Of a stretch of 5,496 nucleotides of DNA, positions 1-5,496 are shown one piece after another. The stretch covers positions 1 through 5,496 of the forward strand of contig JALRJW010000123.1 in the NCBI GenBank assembly GCA_023268955.1. The letters run 5' to 3'. The stretch's first letter is position 1; each line of letters starts with the position of its first letter. This DNA is from Aliarcobacter sp. (GTDB lineage: Bacteria > Campylobacterota > Campylobacteria > Campylobacterales > Arcobacteraceae). The position numbers were made by a program, and so were the translations under genes. The notes beneath the pieces are model-generated. The model saw nothing but the letters and a program-made list of their open reading frames with translations. It searched no databases and was not told where the DNA came from.

Positions 1-1787
1 TTCAATTTTAACTCATTTGAATACTTCTCAAATAATGCTTTTTGAGACTCATTCATAACAGCTGCTTCACCGTGAACTACTTCTTTTTTTACTTCAACTT
101 TTGGCTTTGATTCTTGTTTAGGTTTACTATTATCAACTTCACTTTTACTTTTTTTAGCCCATGAATCTTTAAGACCTACAATTTTATTGAATACTGGATT
201 TTCATCACTGTAATCAATAGGATCAGCGTAAAAATATCCTTGTCTTTCAAACTGGAATCTAACATCTATTTTATCACTAATCACAGCAGGCTCAATATAA
301 GCATTTTTAATTATATTAAGTGAATTAGGATTTAAATCTTCTAAACCTTCAGGTGCTTCATTTTTATATAATCTATCATAAAGTCTTACTTCAATACTTT
401 TTGCAGTTTTAACATCTACCCATTGAATTGCACTTTTAACTTTTATTCCACTTGTGTCATTTCCACTTTTTGAATTTGGATTATATTGAGCTTTAATTTC
501 AACTACATTTCCATTTTCATCTTTAATAATCTCTTTGCAAGTGATTATATATGCATGTCTAAGTCTAACAGGTTGATCTAAAGTTAATCTATTATATCCC
601 TTAACAGGATTTTCACTGAAATCTTCCCTTTCAATATATACTTCATTTGAAAAAGGAATAATTCTTGAACCCTCTTTAGGCACATCATGGGGATAATATG
701 AAGCTTCAATATCTTCACTTCCTTCATAATTTTCAATTACAACTTTAATAGGGTCTAAAACACACATAACCCTTGGAACTTTAGTATTTAAATCATCTCT
801 AATGCAAAACTCTAATTGAGATACATCAACCATAGAATTTGCTTTTGCAATACCTATTTGATCACAGAAATTCAAAATTGATTCAGGTGTGTACCCTCTT
901 CTTTTATATCCAGCAATAGTAGGCATTCTAGGGTCATCCCAACCATTCACATAATTTCCATTTACAAGTTCAAGAAGTTTTCTTTTACTCATAACTGTAT
1001 AATTAATTCCAAGTCTAGCAAATTCATGTTGATATGGTCTTGGTTTTGGCAACTCTAAAGTATCTAAAACCCAATCGTATATATCTCTGTTGTTTTCAAA
1101 TTCTAAAGTACAAATAGAGTGAGTAACACCTTCAAGATAATCAGATAAACAGTGGGCAAAATCATACATAGGATATATACACCAATCATTTTGCGTTCTA
1201 AAGTGGTGGGCATTTCTGATTCTATATAAAAGTGGATCCCTCATTTTCATATTAGCTGCACCCATGTCAATTTTTGCTCTTAATACATGCTCTCCATCTT
1301 TAAATTCACCATTTTTCATTCTTTCAAAAAGGTCAAGATTTTCTTCAATTGATCTAGAAGCAAATTCACTTCTTATACCTGCTTGAGTTACAGTACCTCT
1401 ATTTATTCTCATTTGTTCTTCATCTACACTATCAACATAAGCTTTACCCATTTTGATAAGCTCAACAGCATATTCATAAATCTTTTGAAAATAATCTGAA
1501 GTAAAATAAACATTTTCTCCCCAATTAAATCCTAACCACTCAACAGCATCTTTTAAAGCTTCAACATATTTTGTATCTTCAGTAGTAGGATTAGTATCAT
1601 CCATTCTTAAATTACAATGACCATTGTAATCCTTAGCAATACCAAAATTTATGCAAATTGATTTGGCATGTCCTATATGTGGAAATCCATTTGGTTCAGG
1701 GGGAAATCTAGTAACTACTTCATTGTATTTACCAGTTTTTAAATCTTCTTCAACTTTTACTCTTAAAAAATCTTTGCTTTCACTCAT
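1..1787 (-). CDS. glnS: Glutaminyl-tRNA synthetase with C-terminal extension (probable YqeY fusion), 3' end outside window
   Basis: This cytoplasmic class I enzyme charges tRNA-Gln with glutamine using ATP. The frame is open for 595 codons from ATG at 1785-1787 to the left edge. Visible motifs are PPEPNGFPHIGH (HIGH at residues 37-40), DDTNP at 63-67 (the GlnRS-type amino-acid pocket, unlike GluRS) and VMSKRKL at 265-271 (the KMSKS loop). The Rossmann catalytic core spans roughly residues 25-340 and the beta-barrel anticodon-binding region roughly 340-545, ending at VGLKDSWAK, where E. coli GlnRS (about 554 aa) also ends. Here the protein continues with a Lys/Glu/Ser-rich linker (about 546-577) and then QKALFEKYSNELKL, which resembles the first helix of the YqeY/GatB-tail domain in GlnRS-YqeY fusions. 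That domain is inferred because only its start is in the window. An AAAGG Shine-Dalgarno lies at 1798-1802, about 10 bases before the start. The synthetase call is very secure; the fusion is likely. Confidence 0.97.
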   Translation of the reverse strand, partial: MSESKDFLRVKVEEDLKTGKYNEVVTRFPPEPNGFPHIGHAKSICINFGIAKDYNGHCNLRMDDTNPTTEDTKYVEALKDAVEWLGFNWGENVYFTSDYFQKIYEYAVELIKMGKAYVDSVDEEQMRINRGTVTQAGIRSEFASRSIEENLDLFERMKNGEFKDGEHVLRAKIDMGAANMKMRDPLLYRIRNAHHFRTQNDWCIYPMYDFAHCLSDYLEGVTHSICTLEFENNRDIYDWVLDTLELPKPRPYQHEFARLGINYTVMSKRKLLELVNGNYVNGWDDPRMPTIAGYKRRGYTPESILNFCDQIGIAKANSMVDVSQLEFCIRDDLNTKVPRVMCVLDPIKVVIENYEGSEDIEASYYPHDVPKEGSRIIPFSNEVYIEREDFSENPVKGYNRLTLDQPVRLRHAYIITCKEIIKDENGNVVEIKAQYNPNSKSGNDTSGIKVKSAIQWVDVKTAKSIEVRLYDRLYKNEAPEGLEDLNPNSLNIIKNAYIEPAVISDKIDVRFQFERQGYFYADPIDYSDENPVFNKIVGLKDSWAKKSKSEVDNSKPKQESKPKVEVKKEVVHGEAAVMNESQKALFEKYSNELKL

Positions 1788-1971
1788 TACTTGTAAACCT
1801 TTTTGATTTGAAAAACTTTATTATTTTGCAGATTTTATCTAATTAGTGCTTACATCATCCACGATATAATCATCTATATACTCTAAAAACTTTTTTATTA
1901 AAAGCTTTAAATCTATAAAATCAAGAAATACTTATGTATAATTTACTAATAAATTATTTTAAGGATAAAAG
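1788..1971. promoter_or_regulatory. Divergent promoter region between glnS and the exported hydrolase gene
   Basis: This AT-rich gap of about 180 bases separates two divergent genes, so it should carry a promoter for each. On the minus strand a weak -10-like TAAAAT (complement of 1832-1837) lies about 45 bases before the glnS start, with no convincing -35. On the plus strand there are two TATAAT hexamers, at 1865-1870 and 1937-1942; the second is the better placed. The stretch around 1890-1915 is A/T runs around an AAAGCTTT palindrome (1901-1908). I see no ORF, RNA gene or riboswitch-like structure in it. Confidence 0.45.
1933..1965 (+). promoter_or_regulatory. Probable -10 box and ribosome binding site of the exported hydrolase gene
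   Basis: A perfect TATAAT is seen at 1937-1942, preceded by TATG, 29 bases before the ATG at 1972. No TTGACA-like -35 stands at the right distance: the hexamer 17 bases upstream is TATAAA (1914-1919). This is common in Campylobacterota, whose -35 regions are poorly conserved. AAGGA at 1961-1965 is a good Shine-Dalgarno, six bases before the start, and it fixes the start codon. Confidence 0.5.
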
Positions 1972-2949
1972 ATGAAAAAAGAATTTTTAAATAACTTAAG
2001 TAAATCAATATTATTAAGTCTAGTAATTGGTGTAAGTGCTACCGCTTCAAATGTTAAAATCACTCCTTTAGGTAGTCACGATGGGGAGTTTTGTTCTAGA
2101 GACAGAGCTTTTGTATTTGAAGATCCAGATGGAACAAGAGTTTTATTTGATGTTGGAAGAACTGTAGCAGGACCTAATGATCCAAGACTTGGAAAAATTG
2201 ATGCTGTTTTATTATCAGGTGTGCATGGAGATCACATGGGAGACCAAAGAATCTCTAAAACAAACAATGGAACTTGTGCTAAACCACAAACAGAAGTTAA
2301 AACAACACCAAATTCTAATACTGCAGAAATCATTGTAGGTAAAAATGCAAAAGCCTTTTTAGGTGGTGAAATGCATACATTTATGAAACAAAAAGTTGTT
2401 GATGCAGGTGGAGATGCTAAATTAGTTCAACCATTAAGATTTGGTGGAGAACAAACTATTGGTGGAGTTAAAGTTGCTATTGTTCCTGTAACTCATAGTA
2501 ATGGAGTAAGCTCGGGATTTATTCACGATGACTTAAGTCACTCATTTAAGAAAAATGGTTTAACAGCTTATGTTGGACCTGATAATGGATATGTTTTAAC
2601 ATTCTCAAATGGTTTAGTAGTTTATATTTCAGGAGATAGTGGAATAACAGCAGAACAAGATGTAACTGTAAATAGATTTTACAATGCAAAGTTAGCTATT
2701 ATAAATGCAGGTGGAGTTTATACATCAGGACCAAAAGAAGCTGCATTTTCTATTAATGAACTTGTAAAACCAAATGCAGTTATTCCAAGTCACACAAATG
2801 AAGAAGCAACTAAAAATGGAAAGTTACTTGAGGGAACTAAAACTGCTGCTTTTAAAAGCATGATTAAAAATATTCCGGTTTATATTCCATTAAGTGGTAT
2901 TACAATGGAATTTAATAACGATGGTATTTGCACTAAAGGGTGTAAATAA
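1972..2949 (+). CDS. Exported metallo-beta-lactamase-fold hydrolase, substrate unknown
   Basis: The 325-residue protein has a Sec-type signal peptide: a lysine-containing N-terminus, a hydrophobic stretch at about residues 12-22 and a likely cut after A-T-A (25|26), so it should act in the periplasm. The MBL fold shows as LLFD-type strand/turn VLFDVG (57-62), metal motif S-G-V-H-G-D-H (82-88, with H85, D87, H88), VTHSNG (H175), the bridging Asp in SGDSG (D222) and SHTNE (H274). The usual HxHxDH pattern has Gly83 in place of its first His. Cysteines 41, 102, 320 and 324 could form disulfides in the periplasm. The overall pattern looks most like UlaG/lactonase-like and related secreted MBL hydrolases, not class B beta-lactamases, but I cannot name a substrate. 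The gene appears to be a single unit: it has its own promoter and is followed by a terminator-like hairpin. Fold call is secure; activity is unknown. Confidence 0.9.
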   Translation: MKKEFLNNLSKSILLSLVIGVSATASNVKITPLGSHDGEFCSRDRAFVFEDPDGTRVLFDVGRTVAGPNDPRLGKIDAVLLSGVHGDHMGDQRISKTNNGTCAKPQTEVKTTPNSNTAEIIVGKNAKAFLGGEMHTFMKQKVVDAGGDAKLVQPLRFGGEQTIGGVKVAIVPVTHSNGVSSGFIHDDLSHSFKKNGLTAYVGPDNGYVLTFSNGLVVYISGDSGITAEQDVTVNRFYNAKLAIINAGGVYTSGPKEAAFSINELVKPNAVIPSHTNEEATKNGKLLEGTKTAAFKSMIKNIPVYIPLSGITMEFNNDGICTKGCK

Positions 2950-2951
2950 AC

Positions 2952-2969
2952 ATAAAAAGGCCTTTTTAT
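2952..2969. repeat. 18-bp perfect palindrome just after the hydrolase stop codon
   Basis: ATAAAAAGGCCTTTTTAT is a perfect palindrome with GGCC at its centre, beginning three bases after the TAA stop. It ends in a short T run, so in RNA it could form a small A-U stem with the GGCC as loop and add to termination in front of the longer hairpin. It could also be chance in such AT-rich DNA. Confidence 0.5.
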
Positions 2970-2973
2970 AACT

Positions 2974-3010
2974 ATTGATTTAAAGTTTAATAAACTTTAA
3001 ATCAATTTTT
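2974..3010 (+). terminator. Long AT-rich hairpin with T run, probable terminator of the hydrolase gene
   Basis: A perfect inverted repeat has 16-base arms (2974-2989 and 2991-3006) around a single central base, and is followed by TTTT (T run 3006-3010). The arms hold only two G/C pairs each, so the RNA stem is long but weak. In practice a few central bases must open to form the loop. Its place 25 bases after the stop and the T run on the plus-strand side fit a Rho-independent terminator. The other side has no T run directly after it, so one-way action is more likely. Confidence 0.65.
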
Positions 3011-3044
3011 CGTAAAAATTTGGAAAATTTAAAAAAGGATTGAT

Positions 3045-3353
3045 TTGGAAAATGCAAATTGGGATGCAATAATTGTTCAAATTATAGTACTAACAGCTTC
3101 AATTATAACTTGGAAACTAGTAAAAGACTTTTATACGAGAAGATTTCATAAACTTGTTGCACATTTAATTGCTATTGCAACAGCATCATTTATGTTAATT
3201 TCAACAATGACATTATTTGTACCTAGAAATTATCAAAGAGGTGCTACAGCTGAATTTGAATTATCATTATCATCAGTAATTATAGTTATTGGAATGGTAG
3301 GTTTATTATATATTTTATTTAAATTTATATTGGTTGATAGAAGTTCAAAATAA
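3045..3353 (+). CDS. Small three-helix membrane protein, function unknown
   Basis: The 102-residue protein starts at TTG (3045-3047). The choice rests on a good AAGGA Shine-Dalgarno at 3035-3039, five bases upstream; the ATG at 3052 is out of frame, and the first in-frame ATG comes much later, inside the second helix. Three hydrophobic segments are visible: about residues 8-26, 37-59 and 75-97. The basic loop KDFYTRRFHK (27-36) and the C-terminal Lys/Arg residues, with an acidic N-terminus (MENANWD), predict N-terminus outside and C-terminus inside by the positive-inside rule. The loop at 60-74 (PRNYQRGATAEFEL) would face the periplasm. I recognise no family or catalytic motif. No clear promoter lies between the upstream hairpin and the start, so expression may come from read-through or from a promoter hidden in the AT-rich hairpin region. 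The hydrophobic pattern and RBS make a real gene likely. Confidence 0.75.
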   Translation: MENANWDAIIVQIIVLTASIITWKLVKDFYTRRFHKLVAHLIAIATASFMLISTMTLFVPRNYQRGATAEFELSLSSVIIVIGMVGLLYILFKFILVDRSSK

Positions 3354-3373
3354 TATTACTATTTTGAACTTCT
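3339..3373. terminator. Hairpin shared by two converging genes (small membrane gene and fur)
   Basis: Perfect 14-base arms (3339-3352, AGAAGTTCAAAATA, and 3360-3373) flank a 7-base loop. The left arm covers the last codons of the small membrane gene and most of its TAA stop; the right arm lies 20 bases after the fur stop on the other strand. A perfect hairpin between convergent genes suggests a bidirectional transcription end. Neither strand has a clear T run directly after the stem, so it may instead mark or protect a 3' end. Confidence 0.55.
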
Positions 3374-3393
3374 GTCTTGTGAATTTTCAAAAT

Positions 3394-3831
3394 TTATTTA
3401 CAAGAACTGCACAATCCATAAAGTTGCATTGAGTGCCCTGTTATTTTAAAATCATTTTCTTTAGCAATTCTATCTTGTCTATCTTCAATCTCTTTATCAA
3501 AGAATTCAATTATCTTACCACAAATAGTACAGATCAAATGGTCATGATGAGATTTATCATTACTTTCATATTTCTTACCATCAGTTCCAAAGGCAATTGA
3601 AGAAATCAAATCAACTTCTTCTAGAAAACTCAATGCTCTATAAACTGTTGCAATACCAATGTTTGACTCAGGATAATGGTCTTTAACTTGATTATAAACT
3701 TCTTCAGCAGTGAGATGCTCATCTGCATGAAGTAATATATTTAATACTATTTCCCTTTGTTCAGTATATTTCAAACCTTTTTGTTTAACAATTTTTTTAA
3801 GTTCTTCAATTGCTTCACTATTTTCTTTCAT
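3394..3831 (-). CDS. fur: Ferric uptake regulator Fur
   Basis: This is a dimeric, metal-dependent DNA-binding repressor that senses cytoplasmic Fe2+. The 145 residues show an N-terminal winged helix (about 1-88) with GLKYTEQRE (19-27) and the recognition region GIATVYRALSFLEE (59-72). The C-terminal dimerisation domain carries HHDH (95-98), CTIC (C101, C104) and CSSC (C141, C144), giving a four-Cys structural zinc site. Candidate regulatory ligands are H39, E89, H96 and H98 for one site and H95, D97, E116 and H133 for the other, by alignment to E. coli Fur from memory. The match to Campylobacter Fur (GKKYE, HHDH-IC, CGKIIEF, GF-K-TGH-MQLYG-C) favours Fur over PerR or Zur. An AAGG Shine-Dalgarno lies about seven to eight bases before the ATG. 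It is divergent from feoAB with a Fur box between, which fits both feo control and autoregulation. Confidence 0.95.
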   Translation of the reverse strand: MKENSEAIEELKKIVKQKGLKYTEQREIVLNILLHADEHLTAEEVYNQVKDHYPESNIGIATVYRALSFLEEVDLISSIAFGTDGKKYESNDKSHHDHLICTICGKIIEFFDKEIEDRQDRIAKENDFKITGHSMQLYGLCSSCK

Positions 3832-3840
3832 TTAAACACC

Positions 3841-3882
3841 TTGAATCTTGTTAGCTTCATTATGATATAATAATCATTATTA
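3841..3882 (+). promoter_or_regulatory. feoAB promoter overlapped by a Fur box
   Basis: TGATATAAT at 3863-3871 is a perfect extended -10 element. TTGAAT at 3841-3846 could be a -35 but stands at a long 19-base spacing. The 19 bases 3863-3881 match the classical Fur box GATAATGATAATCATTATC at 13 positions by my count, nine of them in the right half AATCATTATT. A perfect 15-base dyad, TAATAATCATTATTA, lies at 3868-3882. Fur bound here would cover the -10 and the expected start site, so feoAB should be repressed when iron is plentiful. Confidence 0.75.
3859..3864 (-). promoter_or_regulatory. Possible fur -10 box
   Basis: On the minus strand CATAAT (complement of 3859-3864) stands 27 bases before the fur ATG, with no good -35. 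It adjoins and partly overlaps the Fur box, so autoregulation of fur would be expected if this is the promoter. Confidence 0.35.
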
Positions 3883-3901
3883 ATTTTAGTTAAGGAATTT
3901 A

Positions 3902-4126
3902 ATGACACTTGATGAATTAAATGTAAATGAATCTGCAACAATTAAAGCTATTAATTGTGACAGCATTCTAAAAAATAGATTTTACTCACTAGGAATAGTA
4001 AAATCATCTATCCTAACTCTAAAAGAACGAACTTTAACAAAAAGCACATTGGAAATAGAAATCAATAACTCAAAAATCGCTCTAAGGCTTAGTGAAGCAT
4101 CAAAAATAGAAGTTGAAAAAATATGA
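3902..4126 (+). CDS. feoA: FeoA, small cytoplasmic partner of the ferrous iron transporter
   Basis: FeoA proteins are small SH3-like proteins that act with FeoB in Fe2+ uptake, probably by touching its cytoplasmic part. The 74 residues match the family in length and pattern: an N-terminal L-E/D-L segment, then SATIKAI, the helix KNRFYSLGIVKSS (about 24-36), ILTLKER, the strand LEIEINNSKIALRLSEA (50-66) and the closing IEVEK. The usual Pro-Gly after the LGI turn is absent here (VKSS), a modest departure. A Shine-Dalgarno AAGGA at 3892-3896 is five bases before ATG. The stop overlaps the feoB start (ATGA), so the two are translationally coupled, and transcription comes from the Fur-controlled promoter directly upstream. 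Confidence 0.9.
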   Translation: MTLDELNVNESATIKAINCDSILKNRFYSLGIVKSSILTLKERTLTKSTLEIEINNSKIALRLSEASKIEVEKI

Positions 4127-5496
4127 ATAAAATTAAAATAGCATTAGTAGGTCAGCCAAATGTTGGTAAATCTATGCTTATTAATTCAATCTCAAATGCA
4201 AGATTGAAGGTGGGAAATTTTTCTGGCGTAACTGTAACTAAAGAAGTTGTTCTTTTTGAACATAAAAATTATGAGTTTGAAATAGTTGATTTGCCAGGGG
4301 CATACTCTTTAAATGAATTTACAATTGAAGAAAAAGTTACCAAAGAGTTTTTAGAAAATGAAGAGTATGACATCATTTTAAATGTTTTAGACTCTACAAA
4401 TCTTCAAAGAAATTTATACTTAACAAGTGAACTTTTAGCATTAGATAAAAAAATGGTTATTGCTTTAAATATGATTGATGAAGCAAATAAAGAAAATATT
4501 AAAATAGATGAAAAACAACTAAGTTCTATATTAGGTAAGCCATGTATCAAGACAAGTGCTGCAAAAAATCTTGGAATAAATGTACTACTAGAAACTTTAA
4601 TACAAAAGTATAAAAGTTCTAAACTTCCAACTAAATTAATCTTCTCAGATGTAATTGAAGAAGAAATTATAAATATTTGCAATTTTTTTAAAGATTCAAA
4701 TTTCAAAAATAATAAAAGTTTTAGAGAACTAGCAATTGCTTTGTTAAAAGAGGACAAAAAAACCTATCTTGAATTTCAGCAAGAACCAATATGGACAAAT
4801 CTTCAACCACTTCTAAACCATTCCTTTGAACATATATTTCTGCATTATGAAACAAAAGATGTTGAAGATATCTTTAATGAAGAAAAATTCGCTTTTGCTA
4901 AAGGAGCTGTTACTGAAACAGTAACTTATGCAAATAAAAAAAACTCAAGTTTAACTGAAAAAATTGATTCACTATTAATTCATAAATTTTTTGGTTTGCC
5001 TATATTTTTGTTTTTGATGTGGGGATTATTTCAACTTACATTTACCGTTGGAAATATTCCAATGGATATTATTGATGCATTTTTTTCTTCTTTAATTGAC
5101 CAAACGAAATTTTATCTTGGAAACAATGAACTCTCATCTGTTATAGCAGATGGTGCTATAGCAGGGGTTGGAAGCGTAATTTTATTTTTACCAAATATTG
5201 TGATTTTATTTTTTGGAATTGCCTTGCTAGAGACTACTGGATACATGAGTAGAGTAGCCTTTTTACTTGATGGTTTTTTCCATAAATTTGGACTTCATGG
5301 GAAATCGTTTATTCCCCTTGTTACAGGTTTTGGTTGCTCAGTTCCTGCATATATGGCAGCAAGAACACTAAAAAATGATAGGGATAGATTACTTACTTTA
5401 TTTATCATAGGTTTCATGTCATGTGGAGCTAGACTTCCTATTTATGTACTTTTTGTTGGTGCTTTTTTTGGGACAAACAATGCAGGAAATATGCTT
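4123..5496 (+). CDS. feoB: FeoB, ferrous iron transporter with N-terminal GTPase domain, 3' end outside window
   Basis: FeoB is the inner-membrane protein that imports Fe2+ and depends on its fused GTPase domain. The frame is open for 458 codons to the right edge; full family members are usually about 650-780 residues. G motifs are clear: G1 GQPNVGKS (10-17), G2 VGNFSGVTV (30-38, T37), G3 DLPG (56-59), G4 NMID (116-119) and G5-like TSA (144-146). A helical spacer that corresponds to the GDI-like region follows (about 165-280), then membrane segments from about residue 287. The first Gate motif has GFGCSVPA (C405) with AARTLKNDRDR after it, and a second conserved Cys lies in MSCGARLPIY (C434). 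The start ATG overlaps the feoA stop by four bases and has only a weak AG-rich site before it, so coupling to feoA is expected. The product is secure. Confidence 0.97.
   Translation, partial: MNKIKIALVGQPNVGKSMLINSISNARLKVGNFSGVTVTKEVVLFEHKNYEFEIVDLPGAYSLNEFTIEEKVTKEFLENEEYDIILNVLDSTNLQRNLYLTSELLALDKKMVIALNMIDEANKENIKIDEKQLSSILGKPCIKTSAAKNLGINVLLETLIQKYKSSKLPTKLIFSDVIEEEIINICNFFKDSNFKNNKSFRELAIALLKEDKKTYLEFQQEPIWTNLQPLLNHSFEHIFLHYETKDVEDIFNEEKFAFAKGAVTETVTYANKKNSSLTEKIDSLLIHKFFGLPIFLFLMWGLFQLTFTVGNIPMDIIDAFFSSLIDQTKFYLGNNELSSVIADGAIAGVGSVILFLPNIVILFFGIALLETTGYMSRVAFLLDGFFHKFGLHGKSFIPLVTGFGCSVPAYMAARTLKNDRDRLLTLFIIGFMSCGARLPIYVLFVGAFFGTNNAGNML

Noticed and set aside
1861..1880. GATATAATCATCTATAT resembling the sequence at the feoA Fur box
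   Set aside because: It shares a short stretch with the real box, but aligned to the 19-base Fur consensus it matches at only about 8 positions and has no dyad. It is probably AT-rich chance or a promoter element.
1972..2949. Possible antibiotic-resistance beta-lactamase
   Set aside because: The fold is shared, but the metal motif and the rest of the sequence do not look like class B beta-lactamases. MBL-fold enzymes have many other substrates.
3394..3831. PerR or Zur instead of Fur
   Set aside because: The close match to Campylobacter Fur through the metal-binding region, and the position opposite feoAB with a Fur box, favour Fur.
4404..4757. 117-codon open frame on the minus strand
   Set aside because: It lies fully inside feoB, whose G4/G5 motifs and spacer are coded on the other strand. 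It has a low-complexity Ser/Phe/Leu-rich product and no ribosome binding site of note, so it is a shadow frame.
1..5496. CRISPR arrays, insertion sequences, tRNA or rRNA genes, prophage or defence genes
   Set aside because: No regular spaced repeats, transposase frames, cloverleaf-like sequence or phage genes were seen. Nearly all of the window is explained by ordinary housekeeping, transport and regulatory genes.

Overview
The DNA is strongly AT-rich and A/T-ending codons dominate. The Fur protein closely resembles Campylobacter-type Fur: it shares the GLKYT-QRE start, the GIATVYR helix and the HHDH-IC--CGKIIEF metal region. Together with the divergent fur / feoAB arrangement this points to a member of the Campylobacterota. 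An Arcobacter-like genus is my best guess; it is an inference, because no search was run.

Layout from left to right. (1) Positions 1-1787, minus strand: glutaminyl-tRNA synthetase, running off the left edge, with a charged linker and the start of an appended C-terminal domain that looks like YqeY/GatB-tail. (2) 1788-1971: an AT-rich divergent promoter region. (3) 1972-2949, plus: an exported metallo-beta-lactamase-fold hydrolase, followed by an 18-bp palindrome and a long AT-rich terminator-like hairpin. (4) 3045-3353, plus: a 102-residue, three-helix membrane protein of unknown function that starts at TTG. (5) A hairpin at 3339-3373, lying between the converging small gene and fur. (6) 3394-3831, minus: fur. 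(7) 3832-3901: a divergent regulatory region with a good Fur box lying on an extended -10 promoter. (8) 3902-4126 feoA and 4123-5496 feoB, plus strand, overlapping by four bases; feoB runs off the right edge.

The right half is a coherent iron-homeostasis module. Fur with Fe2+ should bind the box between the divergent genes, shut off the FeoAB ferrous-iron importer when iron is sufficient, and probably control its own gene. The left half is a translation gene next to an unrelated exported hydrolase. I see no evidence for a new multi-gene system here. The items most worth a second look are the presence and architecture of GlnRS in this lineage, the exported hydrolase that lacks the usual first His of its metal motif, and the small membrane protein without a recognised family.
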